Below, one piece after another: positions 48,376 to 58,979 of a stretch of DNA of 64,000 bases. This DNA is from Cepaea nemoralis (Eukaryota; Mollusca; Gastropoda; Stylommatophora; Helicidae). Location of the stretch: the NCBI GenBank assembly GCA_014155875.1, contig JACEFZ010014612.1, positions 5,001 through 69,000 on the forward strand, read 5' to 3'. The notes under the pieces were generated by a model that worked only from the letters and a program-made list of their open reading frames with translations, ran no database searches and was not told where the DNA came from. The position numbers and the translations under genes were made by a program. Within the stretch, counting starts at the first letter, position 1. Each line of letters begins with the position of its first letter.

Positions 48376-48535
48376 TCACCTCTGGAAGAATAAGACGCCT
48401 AAAGAATAAGAAGCCGGAAGAATAAGAAGCCGGAAAAATAAAAAGCCGGTAGAATAAGAAGATAGAATGATATGAAGCCGGGTGAATACGAAGCCGGAAG
48501 GAGATGAAGCTAGAAGAAGAAGAAATTGCCATTTT
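48376..48535. repeat. Purine-rich GAATAAGAAGCCGG tract
   Basis: Tandem-like units AAGAATAAGAAGCCGG and variants. Probably the continuation of the tract ending at 47236. Confidence 0.8.
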
Positions 48536-48599
48536 CCAGCTTCTCCTGCCAAAATAATCCTGCCAAATATGAAGAAATTCACAGAAAAGTCAGAATATT

Positions 48600-48803
48600 A
48601 TGTATGGGGGAAAAAGAAGCATGGCTCAAGAAAATCTGAATAGAAAATGAAAAACAACACAACAGTAAACATACCAAACTAATGCACAAAAGAATTCAGG
48701 AGCTTACTAATCAAAGAACACATACATCAGCAGGTTACCTAAAGACAAATGATGGAAAAATCATAATACAAAAAGATCAGATTTCACATGTATGGTCAGA
48801 TTA
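48600..48803 (+). pseudogene. RTE-like LINE linker fragment before RT
   Basis: Plus-strand translation gives KLMHKRIQELTNQRTHTSAG, then YLKTNDGKIIIQKDQ and VWSDYVS, the conserved segment between endonuclease and RT in these LINEs. It runs directly into the (TTAG)n array, and the RT C-terminus of the same family resumes at 49105. Probably one LINE whose RT core was lost. Confidence 0.75.
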
Positions 48804-48856
48804 TGTTAGTTAGTTAGTTAGTTAGTTATTTAGTTAGTTAGTTAGTTAGTTAGCTC

Positions 48857-48897
<41 letters not shown>

Positions 48898-48900
48898 CTC

Positions 48901-48978
<78 letters not shown>

Positions 48979-48979
48979 C
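48803..48979. repeat. (TTAG)n microsatellite
   Basis: About 44 tetranucleotide units with two GCTC interruptions (near 48854 and 48896). Confidence 0.97.
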
Positions 48980-49104
48980 GACAGATCAACCTGATTGTAC
49001 ATCGAACCATTCAGTCCATAAGTCCTCGGCTTACCTTCTCAGCAAATCCCGCAGCATGTAGCGGCTCACGACACCAGTTCTGTGTTGGTTTAATACTCTT
49101 CATA

Positions 49105-49808
49105 CAGTGAGCAACTAGGGTTAGAATTGAATAGTAAGAAGACACAGATTATGGTCGTCACTGGGAAGAAGGAAATACCACAATGTGATATACGAGTAAA
49201 TGGGCATATTCTTAAGCAAGTTAAACGGTACAGTTATCTCGGAACAGTCATATCTGATGGGAGATACCTTGAAGAGATTAGAACAAGGATTGTCATGTCG
49301 AAGGTAGCCTTTTGCAAGATGAAAAATATACTGACCAATAAAGAGACATCAACTGAAACGACAACAAGAGTGTTGAAGTGCTACATAGAACCTGTACTTT
49401 TGTATGGATGTGAAGCGGGGACAATGAGCATTCAAGCTGTAAAAACATCTGATGGCTGTGGGAATGTGGTTTCTGAAAAAAATACAAAGAATACCATAGA
49501 CAGCAAGAAAAACGAATGAACAAGTCCTTCAAGAAACAAATGAAGATTGTAAACTGACTAGTGACATTTGACGTAGACAGTTACAATTTTTGGGCATGTA
49601 ATGAGAATAAATGACTTGAATAACTTCGTGACAACTAGCAAGATCGAAGGGAAGAGACCAATGGGAAGACCGAGAAGTAAATACCTCGATGGCTTGACCA
49701 TGTGGCGAGACAGGAACACGGAACTGATCCACCACTCTGGTGATCAAGTGAAATGGCAAAACATGACCGCCCACGCTTATCTTCATGGCACATGATGGAT
49801 GGATGGGT
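49105..49808 (+). pseudogene. RTE-like LINE RT C-terminal part with (GATG) tail
   Basis: Begins SEQLGLELNSKK and continues KKTQIMVVTGKKEIPQC, RYSYLGTVISDGRYLEE, LLYGCEAGT (to 49519). A frameshift follows, then GRPRSKYLDGLTMWRDR and the final HGT before a TGA stop at 49796-49798 that is the first unit of the TGATGGATGGATGG tail. It lacks RT motifs including the DD. Confidence 0.85.
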
Positions 49809-51040
49809 TATATCATGGGCCCAGATGTCCCACGTGCCATCTGACAACTTAACATACTGGCCTAGTCCGCCATTGTGTAAAGTAAAAATAGAGAGGCGAA
49901 ACAAATCCATTTCAATGTGAATATTGCAAATTATGTAAATAAAACACAGATCAATGAGACAAGTCCACTACAAATGTTATGAAACTATGTATAGAGCATA
50001 TACAGTTGAGATCAATGAGGTAAATCAATTGCACTATGGCTGATGTAAACTGTACAGACAGAACACAAGAGACATAAATAATACAAAACTATATCCACAA
50101 AATGTAGGAATACAATTAATTGTTTTTGGCGTGCAAGAGATATCACTGCGTCTATCAACAGTGCGAGACTTTGGTTAGCTCCCCTCAGCTGGAAATTATG
50201 TGGTGATGGTGTAGACAGTGAATAACAATAATTTCAAAACTTATCAACGATCCGCCAACACAGCCAAAAATGTACCAGAAAATGTCAACGGAAGTAAAGG
50301 CGATCGTAGTGATACTGATCATTTCACCCACGAAGAGTCGTTTTGTCTCTACAGATATGGGTTTGGCATCGTTAACCAAATGCTCCTTAAGACGTGTACA
50401 CGGACCCTCTAATACTTACTATTCACAACGACCTGCAGAACATCTGAGTTCTACACTCGAAGGGATGCTTATTTGGAAACAAGGCTGTGTGGTCTTAGAG
50501 TAACTGGACACTGCCTTGCCCATGGGTAGGGAGCCATCTGGAGACATTCTTCATAACGCTGCGACAGACTTAGCAAGTCGCCAATGGATTATCACCATCA
50601 TGTGCCTGCCATGTAGAGAAATGTTCCATCTCGACCAGGGCAGATGACATAAAGTGGGGCGAGCTGTACTATTGATGATGCCCGCCGTCTTGAGTTTTAC
50701 GCCACGAGTTTCCGGCTCGTTGAATCAATCATGCTAAATGCTGACTATCTGTTATGTATATTTTGATGGTTGAAGGTTCTCATTGCGGCGTTCGTACACA
50801 TGTATGTTTCTGTGTGCATCAAGAATGTTCTATGAGCGTCGGTACTGTAGGAATGACGACAGCTACTTCTTTAAGTCAACATAACGCAACTCAATGAATC
50901 AACTGGACACAGTTTAAATTCACAGCTTCTTTTGACTCTAGGCGTTTAATAACACATACTAATATTTACGCCACAAACAATACCTAGAGTCCACAATGAC
51001 AACTCTTAAACTAACATAACCTAATCACAGTGTGATAATA
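49809..51040. other. No recognised gene
   Basis: Short overlapping frames around 50185-50503 are unrecognised. Otherwise featureless AT-rich DNA. Confidence 0.5.
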
Positions 51041-51064
51041 TAAATATAATATAATATAATAATA

Positions 51065-51132
<68 letters not shown>

Positions 51133-51136
51133 TAAT
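51041..51136. repeat. (TAA)n microsatellite
   Basis: A TAATAA array about 95 bp long, flanked by CCTAATCACA on both sides. Confidence 0.95.
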
Positions 51137-51362
51137 AACCTAATCACAAATAGTGACAGTAGCGGAACATTTGTTGGCCGTGCTACGAAGTTAAGACCTA
51201 CGTCGCAACTCGACGATAGCTCAAAACCAACTGACTACCTGCCGGGGAAGTTGTCATCTGCTCAGAGACCTGCCTCGATATTCTCATGCGAGGCATGGTA
51301 CTCAATCTTCTCACACTGGGCTGCGTGAGAATGTGGGTTGTCTGTACCGAATGACCATGACC

Positions 51363-51636
51363 TGACCTAGGTCTATGGCAGTGCCATGCCGATCAGCGTG
51401 GGCGGTCATGTTTATTCATCACACACTATCAACAGAGGCGTCCATCAGCTCTGTGTTCTTGTCTCGACCATTTCACGTGGCCACGTCATCCAGGTATATA
51501 TCTGTTTGTTCGTTTCCCTTCAGTCTTGTCAGTTGCCATAAAGATCTCAAATTTATTTCTTCTCATAGCGTGTCCAAAAATTGTGACTGTCTACGTCTAA
51601 TTTCTCTAATCAGTTTACGGTTTTCAATGTCTCAAA
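51363..51636 (-). pseudogene. RTE-like LINE C-terminal fragment
   Basis: The minus strand aligns by eye with the last ~270 bp of the LINE at 47237-48228 (start of the tail side at ATGCCGATCAGCGTGGGCGG, then the LDG-W segment near 51480). Frame broken. Confidence 0.75.
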
Positions 51637-51726
51637 GGAAACACAGACGGATTGTTTTGATTGAAAGCTTCCGAGATAACAAATCAGTTATGTTATTATT
51701 TCGAAAGGAGCTAGACCAGGCAACAT

Positions 51727-51738
51727 GTGTGTGTGTGT

Positions 51739-51778
<40 letters not shown>
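51727..51778. repeat. (GT)n microsatellite
   Basis: About 26 GT dinucleotides with one A interruption. Confidence 0.95.
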
Positions 51779-51779
<1 letters not shown>

Positions 51780-52364
51780 CCTGCGTATGTGTGCCTGAGT
51801 GTGTGAACCCAACAAGTGCGTTGTAAACTATGACATAATTTGACATTCATCAGCTTATTAAAAAAAAAAAGATATGTTGTCTTTTATAATAAATAATAAT
51901 AAATCGTCACGAAGCACTTTCCTACCATGAGTATGCGATGTGATAGTGCCATCACATTTAAAGGCCTAGGAGCAAGCAGAAATAGTGGCCAAAATGTCCC
52001 TGACTTTGGCAAGCGACGAGCCGAGGCGTCGAAATGGTGTCCTATTCTGCTCATGACATTACCAGCGCAGCACTCGAGCTACTTCTCTAGCGCCTTCGTC
52101 AAACCCAGCATCTGTTGTATTACAGATGTGTTCTGTGCCTGAACCATTACACCTGGTGATATGAGCATTACGCTAAAGGTATGCCCACTACTCTACTTCA
52201 GATGCGATACCGGGTCACAATGAGGACATAACCGACAACTATCATGAACCTTTCCCAAGGCCTCAAGAACCTCATTAGCAACAAATTAGCAGAGGTGTTT
52301 AAACTCGCCAGTAAGAAGTCTGAAATAAGGGTACTTTAATCTATGACTTAATACATGTGCTTCT
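51779..52364. other. No recognised gene
   Basis: Mixed-composition sequence with short frames only (for example 51927-52142 plus), none recognised. Confidence 0.45.
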
Positions 52365-52448
52365 TTTTATAGTCAAATTTAATAAAAATGATAATGTTTA
52401 CAATAAAATGGTATACACGTGATAATGTTTACAATAAAATGTAATACA

Positions 52449-52784
52449 CATCACTGCATGCTCGGAATAATGGTGGCCGGCTTTGTCGCAGAACTGACTG
52501 GTTTTGCCTTATGCAGAAATGTGTGGCTGCTGGTTTTCTAAGACTGCCTCTTCCATCAATGATGAACTGTATTTTTCGTGGAGGACTTTTGTGCTGGCAT
52601 TCTGGCGGCGGCATTATGCATGGTATACCTGTGCGGGCTGGTGGTTTATCGAGACTCCTGTCTGTTTACATTTTCATACAGGGCGGTGAAGAGCATTTTG
52701 TGTGGTATTCACTGGACAGGAACGGAGCATAATGGGGATGACCCGTTGCTGTGAAGTTGGAACCGCGACTAAAGACTAACGACT
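52449..52784. other. Unassigned insert within the AT-rich minisatellite
   Basis: Of higher GC content than the surrounding array. Open in two plus frames (52504-52732) with no recognised family. It could be a further mobile element or original sequence. Confidence 0.4.
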
Positions 52785-52848
52785 AACACATACAATTTAA
52801 TACGCATAATTATATTTACAATCACATTTAATGCATGTGATGTTTACA

Positions 52849-54744
52849 GGAGTCCGTCAGGGCTGTGTGCTGTCACCCTATTTGTTTAACTTGTACGCCG
52901 AATATATAATGAGGGGTGACAGAGATGATTTAACAAGGGATCAATATAAAATGCCCTATATATCGGTGGTCATGAAATACCAGAGATTCGATATGCTGAT
53001 GATACCGTATTACTATCCACATCACAGAATGGTATAGCGAACTTAACCTCAACCCAAAGAAATAGTGAAAATCACAACTTATATCTTCACATAGCAAAAA
53101 CAAAGATAATGCATACAGATAAAACTACTATGGAAAAAGAAATATATGTTAATGGGGAAAGATTGGAGGTTGTTGAAAATTTTGAATATCTTGGGTCATT
53201 GATTACCAACAGCTGAGTTGAGTTAAGGACATTCCCATACGTGCTCTGTCCCCTCGTTCAACAGCCAGCGAAGAGTCATACTACTAATCGTTCCCACCGC
53301 TATCTGATTAAACGTTCTCCTGGTCTTCTCTCTCAGTTTAGACATTCTTCCAGAACCCCTGCCGATCCCCCGCAATCTCATTCTTTCCACATATGGGTTC
53401 TCAATCTGTTCCTCCGCCTTCTTCACCTGGTCCCACAAGCGCACGACCACCTTCCCCTTGTCCATAGGCAAACTACCACCAAGAGGTGCATTCCCTGCTA
53501 GCCTATCAGCCTGTTCATTCCCCCGTACCCTCGCATGGCCAGGGCAAAATATCCATACAATTCTCACAATCTGTGACCTCTGAAGCAACGAGAGCCATTC
53601 CACACGAAACATTCCTTTCTCCACCTTACTAAGCATACGCTTTGAATCCGTAATTGATTACCAACAATTGTGACTCATGAAAGAAATTAAACGACGACTA
53701 TCAATTGCTCTTCAAAGAATAAAACAACTGAATAAATTATGAAGTGGGGCAGACAGAACAACACAAATTTGATTTTTAAGATCACGCATCTTTCCAATGG
53801 CAACGTACGTGCCACGGCGCGGCTGATTGCTTGATGTAAAGATCATCACGTCGCCACCGTGGTTGTTTCTCCGCACTTTACTTTGCTAATGGTTAGACTC
53901 TGCCATTCTACACAAAGTACGCCAACTTACTATTAAACACAAATCCTCTGTCCTGTAGAATGTAACTCAGACTAGGATTTAGGTTTTTGTTACTATATTC
54001 ATCTTAACATTGTAGCATGAACATATCACATACAACGTCATATATTCCACATTATAATAAATACCACATTGCTATACATTAACTAACATAAAAGAGTGGC
54101 TCATATTTGGCCGCAACTCTCTTCATGACGTGGCCCGCACTCGACGAAACCATAGCCTTGAATGCCCTTGTCCGAATCCCGCTTCCTGTTGACCGCAAAG
54201 CGAGTCCCAGCGTTTCCATGCTGTGTGCAACGATCCAGGTGTCCATTTACTGAAAACTGCCATAACCTCTGACCTCGTCTAATTACGGTTACGGCATAAC
54301 TAATCCATGTCCTTATCTGGACCATGACATTGTGAGACCTGGACACTTACTAAGCAAGCTGAACAGCGCATAAATGCCTTTGAATATAAATGTTATAGTC
54401 GGATTCTAAGAATATCTTGGGTAAGGGAAAGAACAAATGCATCAATACTTTAAGAGCTGAATATTGAAGAGGGTTGGCTATTAAAGACGATAAAACAAAG
54501 AAAATTAAGATAGTTTGGTCACTTGAAACGTCATGAAAGTTTGGAGAGAACAATAATGGAGGGGTATATGCCTGGGAAGAGAGGAAGAGAAATGCCAAAG
54601 AGAAGATGGGTGCAGGATGTGGCGGATGATCTACAGATGGGTGTATGGGATGCGGAACATCTTGCTTGTAATCGAGAAGTTTTCCGGAAGGGTGTTATGA
54701 GAGAGGGGTTCTACAAAGGACATGCTACTGAATTAATGATCGAA
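52849..54744 (+). pseudogene. RTE-like LINE, 5' truncated, split by another LINE
   Basis: Starts at the RT motif GVRQGCVLSPYLFNLYAEYI, then IRYADDTVLL in a shifted frame near 52990, FEYLGSLITN near 53200, interruption by an I-like LINE, KEIKRRLSIA near 53690, and after an unmatched stretch (53750-54315) CETWTLTKQAEQRIN to RRWVQDVADDLQMG and the end LMIE with stop TGA at 54745-54747. Approximate TSD TGATGTT(T)ACA at both ends (52838-52848 and 54745-54754). Several stops. The unmatched stretch may be another insertion. Confidence 0.8.
53212..53652 (-). pseudogene. I-like LINE 3' end with RNase H C-terminus
   Basis: The minus frame 53636-53223 contains FCPGHARVRGNEQADRLAGN, the distal RNase H motif, then the basic C-terminal domain (GIGRGSGRMSKLREKTRRTF) and WLLNEGTEHVWECP before the stop. 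This parallels the I-like LINE at 15668-16036 (same GRGSGR and GTE..WECP blocks). The tail is (ACTCA)n. It is flanked by the 14-bp TSD ATTGATTACCAACA (53198-53211 and 53653-53666), splitting the host LINE. Confidence 0.9.
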
Positions 54745-54842
54745 TGATGTTACACGAAAATTTAATACGTATGATTATATTTACATTCAAATTTGACGTA
54801 CATGATTATATTTTCAGTCAAATTTAATGCACATGATTATGT

Positions 54843-55080
54843 CTGTTTTTCCCGGCATATCCTTTACAGGACATTGCAGTCAACACCAGCATTTTTCAGC
54901 TGCTGTTAATGTCTTGGCAAGTTTTACGTTCAGAAGTTTGCTTTCTGAACGACCGGCTCACATACATCCGTAAGTAACCAACGCTACGCGATCCGCTGCC
55001 GAATCTTGCGCAACTATGTTTCATATGTGATCATACGGGATTACGAACAAAGTCCTTAATCCCTTGGCCAAGGAGAACGG
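54843..55080 (+). mobile_element. SINE-like repeat copy 2, probably full length (238 bp)
   Basis: Contains the family core (TTTACAGGACATTGCAGTCA, AGCATTTTTCAGCTGCTGTT, CGTTCAGAAGTTTGCTTTCT, CGACCGGCTCACATAC) and an ATACGGGATTACG end. CATGATTATGT flanks it on both sides (54832-54842 and 55081-55091), but that string is also part of the minisatellite unit, so the duplication is only suggestive. Confidence 0.7.
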
Positions 55081-55310
55081 CATGATTATGTTTACAAAGT
55101 CACAATTAAATTAAATGATTATGTTACCAATAAAATTTAATACACATAATTATGTTTACAATGAAAGCTAAAACATGTGATTATATTTACAATCAAATTT
55201 AATGCGCATGATTATGTTTACAGTCAAATGTAACAGTTTGATATGTTTACAGCCAAAACTAATATACAAAATTATGGTTACAGCATAATTAATACACATC
55301 ATTATGAAGA

Positions 55311-55910
55311 GACAAACAATATAATTGCACAATTTATTGCCTCACATATTTCACTGCATCTTGTCGCCAATCAGCACACGATGGATCATACGAAAGGCGA
55401 TGCTAACCTGAAAAAATATCGATTTTTTTTCAATTTGGCAATTTTTGGAATAGTTCATTTTTAAACACCATATCATGTCTTCTATCAGATTATGTACTTG
55501 TTTTTGTTTAAAAACTGTTATTTTAATGCAATATTCATAATTTACTGAACCGACCTTAGGTGTCAAATTGTCTATTTATTGAAAATGGTTACGAAATTGA
55601 CCGTTTTCAAACCTTAGCAACGATATATCCTGAACCCCCTACACGCCCTTGTCGGGTATCATTGGAACCGTCCCGATCTTCCGTAACTGTTCGTGATTCT
55701 CCGAGTTCGTGAAATCAAAAAGTTTTCTGTGTAAAACAGTTTGTTTTGGATCATTAATCTTACGGAAACTTCCATATATGGAACATGTCGCAAAATGACA
55801 AGCAATGCGCCGTCCCCGATGGCTGAAACTGATCACGTGGGTTTCCAAGATGGCCGATTTGTGGTGTTTACACTTCGCGACGATTACATGCCGTATGTTT
55901 ATCATTGGGG
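55311..55910. other. No gene; promoter-like motifs near 55830-55860
   Basis: Contains TCACGTGG near 55832 and CCAAGATGGCC near 55846 (E-box and YY1-like words) just left of the 34-bp repeats. No supported coding frame; the plus frame 55741-56007 runs into the repeats. Confidence 0.4.
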
Positions 55911-56064
55911 AGAGTTTATACCGCGCTGGCTCGGAATAGACAGAGTAGTTTATACCGCGCTGGCTCGGAATAGACAGAGTAGTTTATACCGAGCTGGCTC
56001 GGAATAGACAGAGTAGTTTATACCGAGCTGGCTCTGAATAAGCGCAGTAGTTTATACCGAGCTG
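55911..56064. repeat. 34-bp hairpin-forming tandem repeat, about 4.5 units
   Basis: Unit AGAGTAGTTTATACCGCGCT plus GGCTCGGAATAGAC. GCTCGGAATA and the following TATACCGAGC are near-complementary, so consecutive units can fold into hairpins. One unit also occurs at 61418-61458. Confidence 0.9.
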
Positions 56065-56544
56065 AAGTATGAAGCTGTTTAAATATCAAGAATAATTTTC
56101 CAGATTGGTATCCCCAATAAAAATAATTGTGTCCCCATGAGAGTTAAAGAATTGTTAACTTGCGTTTCTGTACTCTTACTGTTTACAGGCTTTCATCTTT
56201 GTTTACATTACCGACCTACTATTTCCTGCTATTGATGTCCTCTTCATAGTTGCCATTCTAGATATTTTATATTCAGATCTAGAGGTTTTTGCCGGCATCT
56301 GGATACCGTTTTCTGACGTTTGGATGATGGATGCAATTCTAGATACTTTTCATTTGGAGTCGGATATTTTGAATACTTTCTAGATTTTACTTTTCTTTCG
56401 GTGTCATTTACCCATTTTATGTTCGGTCTGGACGCGCGTAAATTATAGTAACTGCCATTATTTAAACTTTGAACTGACTTGGGTCAACGCTCAACAATCT
56501 GGCAACCCCCCCCCCCCCCCCCCACCCCGGTAATGAGTCAAATG
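56065..56544. other. No gene; poly(C) run at 56506-56523
   Basis: AT-rich spacer ending in an 18-nt poly(C) run just before the hAT-like fragment. Confidence 0.6.
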
Positions 56545-56788
56545 GCGCATAAGGGCACTGAAGAAACTTTTGGTCAGTAAACATTTAAACTTAAAGAATT
56601 TGGCTGCAATTGGAACCGATAATGCATCGGTAATGGTCGGTATCAACCATGGCGTGTATGCAAAATTGAAGGAAGATATCCCATCTTTAATCCTCATGAA
56701 ATGTGTATGTCATTCCTTGCAGCTAGCATTATCACATGCCTCATCAGTCAGAATGTTTACCAAGGAATTTGGAATTCCTTATTGCTGA
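56545..56788 (+). pseudogene. hAT-like transposase fragment
   Basis: The plus frame reads KKLLVSKHLNLKN, then GTDNASVMVGINHGVYAKLK and LMKCVCHSLQLALSHASS, ending at 56788. The D-N-A-x-x-M-V-G block and the CVCHxLxLA block are typical of the hAT transposase core found in DUF4371/ZNF862-like invertebrate proteins. Both the N-terminal zinc finger and the C-terminal dimerisation domain are absent. A remnant of a DNA transposon or of a domesticated relative. Confidence 0.7.
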
Positions 56789-56892
56789 AGCCATCGGCTT
56801 ATTACAGCCATCGGCTGGATGGACGCATCCCAGATTGTTGATTAGTTGGCATTCAATTTTTAACCTAACGCAGCTATTTGAGTAGCAGGTTT

Positions 56893-57719
56893 TCAATGCG
56901 GTGACACATACATCGTCGACTCCATTATGGTTGGAGGAATTGAAATGGTTGGGGACAGGAAAATTCTGTGGTGAATTTGATCGATGGATGGAAGTCATTG
57001 ACATAATTGATGAAGCGGTTCAGTTCCGCCTCTGCCATGTCGGTGAGACCTATGCCGTCATCGATGTAGCGTCGGTAAAAAGAAGGGAGAAGACCATCAT
57101 AGCTGAGTTCAATCTGGTGTTCCAGTTGTCCCATAAATAAACATGCGTAGCTGGGTCCCATTTTCGTGCCCATGGCGACACCGCTGATTTGTTCAAAGAA
57201 GTGGCCATTGAATTCAAAGGAATTGGTGAGGACCAATTCAGCGAGTCTCACAAGTGAGCGAGTAGGGATGGCTTGATCTGTGCGTTGATCCAGAAAGAAC
57301 TGTAGCGCCATGAGGCCATCTGCGTGAGGCATGGAGGTATAGAGGGAACATACATCCATTAGGAATAGTCTGTATGTGTTCCCAGGAGTCAGTTGGAGGG
57401 AGTTGAATGAGAGTAACGCATGCGTTGTATCCTTGATGTATGACGGGATATTCGCAACTAGAGGTTGGCGATTGAAGAGCCGTGTCTCAGCAGGAACCAG
57501 TTTGCCCAACGAGATGTGAATATTGCTCCGGAAGCCTTTAGGTGTAACCTTGAGCCGGAGACAGTTGTTCAGGAAATTCAAATGGCAAGAAAAGCGAGTG
57601 ATGTTAAAAATAGTACGTGCGAGGCTAATAGCTGCACGGGACATGTCCTGGGGTATGAGGGCAAATATGTCGGAGATGGTGTGGTGGAGAGATGACATAG
57701 TCCGTCTGTCAGCAGGCAT
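56893..57719 (-). pseudogene. Penelope-like element reverse transcriptase fragment
   Basis: The minus frame from 57719 carries FLNNCLRLKVTPKGFRSNIH, then DVCSLYTSMPHADGL (RT motif A), SGVAMGTKMGPSYACLFMG (motif B) and FYRRYIDDGIG (motif C, YIDD catalytic), then LNRFINYVNDFHPSIKFT. These are characteristic Penelope-type motifs. The frame ends at 56925 without the GIY-YIG endonuclease. RT residues look intact, but both ends are truncated, so it is a dead fragment. It lies 105 bp from the hAT-like fragment, in opposite orientation. Confidence 0.88.
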
Positions 57720-58003
57720 GATCGGCTACAGGCTGGTAAACATAAACTAATGGATATATAAACTAAAAAACGACAGTAGAAAGCACAGTACGAAGCATGA
57801 GAGGTTTGTTTGTTTTGTGCCTGTGTGTATCTATGTCTTGTCGAGTATCCCATTCACATTTCAATTCATTCGCTTGCAATACTGTTCTATTGTAGTATAG
57901 TAACCAAATGTATATTCAAGTAGATGTGAAAATACTAATTCATGGTTAATTCCGATGTCTCATGATATTTGGGAGAAGCTATCTGTATTGACACGGCCTT
58001 CTC
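57720..58003. other. No recognised gene
   Basis: AT-rich spacer with no frame. Confidence 0.5.
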
Positions 58004-58100
58004 TCTTATCACTTTAGCAACGCTCGCACAGACAAGTTAATGTTCACTTGAGCAACTTTCGCACGAACAAGTCACTGTTCACTTTAGCAACGCTCGCACT
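58004..58100. repeat. 35-bp tandem repeat, about 2.7 units
   Basis: Unit CACTTTAGCAACGCTCGCAC followed by AGACAAGTTAATGTT, repeated with small changes. Confidence 0.85.
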
Positions 58101-58139
58101 TCTATACTTCCTGAAGTAACACAAATTATATAATGCATT

Positions 58140-58375
58140 GTAACAAACGTCTTTCTCCGTAATCCCGTATGTTCTCGTGAGTAACTCAGCTGCGCGAGAA
58201 TCAGAAGCGGTTCACGCCGCGCTGGTAACTTAGGGGTTTTGTGAGCCGGTCGCTCAGAAAGCAATGGCAAACTACTGAAAGTAATCTTGTCTAGTACACC
58301 AACAGAGCTGAAAAATGCTGATGTTGACTGCAACGTCCTGTAAGGGATTTTTGTTTAAATTGTTGCGTATCCCTT
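58140..58375 (-). mobile_element. SINE-like repeat copy 3
   Basis: Opposite orientation to copy 2. On the plus strand it runs from TAATCCCGTATGTTCTCGTG through GAGCCGGTCGCTCAGAAAGC, AATGGCAAACTACTGAA and GAGCTGAAAAATGCTGATGT to CAACGTCCTGTAAGGGAT. Same internal order as the other copies. Confidence 0.75.
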
Positions 58376-58979
58376 GCGTATCGAGAACATCAAGGACTGA
58401 GGTATGTGAGATATATGGACGCCTGCAACATTTTGCAGGACACAATATGGTGATGACGGTATGTATAACTAATGGAACTTTCCCAAGAACTTCAACATGT
58501 GAATGGGTAAGAAAAGAACGGAGGGTGCCCATGGATTTAACTGAAATGTTGAAACGAATAGACGAATGTGGAAGAAATGGGGGTGGCAAGCAAGCTGAAA
58601 TAATGCCAAAGCGACCTCTGAGATCATAGACAAAGGCAGGGCAAAGGGTCACGTTATATCTCTATACTGTTACACGGCTCTGACTGATATCTTGTACTTT
58701 GATTACCGGGTCTTTGTGACATAAGCACAAAAAGTCTTCGTGCAGTTTCTGGTGTTTACGCCTTTCTAGGTATTCAAATATTTGCAATAAATGTCGCTTT
58801 CTCTTAACTTCTTTCTTCTCTCTAATTGCTTTATTTGCACACACGCTCGTTCCATGTTTGTTGCTGACTTTATTTATCAACTTCATCATCCAAGCTAAGT
58901 GCATCTTGTGAGACAGGCATCATTGAAGATGAGGACATGATTCTATAGGTAAGTCACATCAATTTTCTTTTTAATGTTG
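58376..58979. other. No recognised gene
   Basis: Frames 58315-58629 (plus) and 58662-58904 (minus) are unrecognised. The first partly overlaps the SINE-like copy, which argues against it being a gene. Confidence 0.45.

Larger units (their letters stand above)
52365..55310. repeat. AT-rich ~32-bp minisatellite, interrupted by insertions
   Basis: Units of the form AATTTAATACACATGATTAT plus GTTTACAATCAA occur at 52365-52448, 52785-52848, 54748-54842 and 55081-55310. The gaps are a 335-bp unassigned stretch, a LINE (52849-54744) and a SINE-like element (54843-55080). The blocks therefore look like one array broken by later insertions. Confidence 0.8.

Noticed and set aside
58272..58652. Protein-coding gene at 58.3-58.6 kb
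   Set aside because: Frames are open on both strands, one starts inside a SINE-like repeat, and no family resemblance was found.
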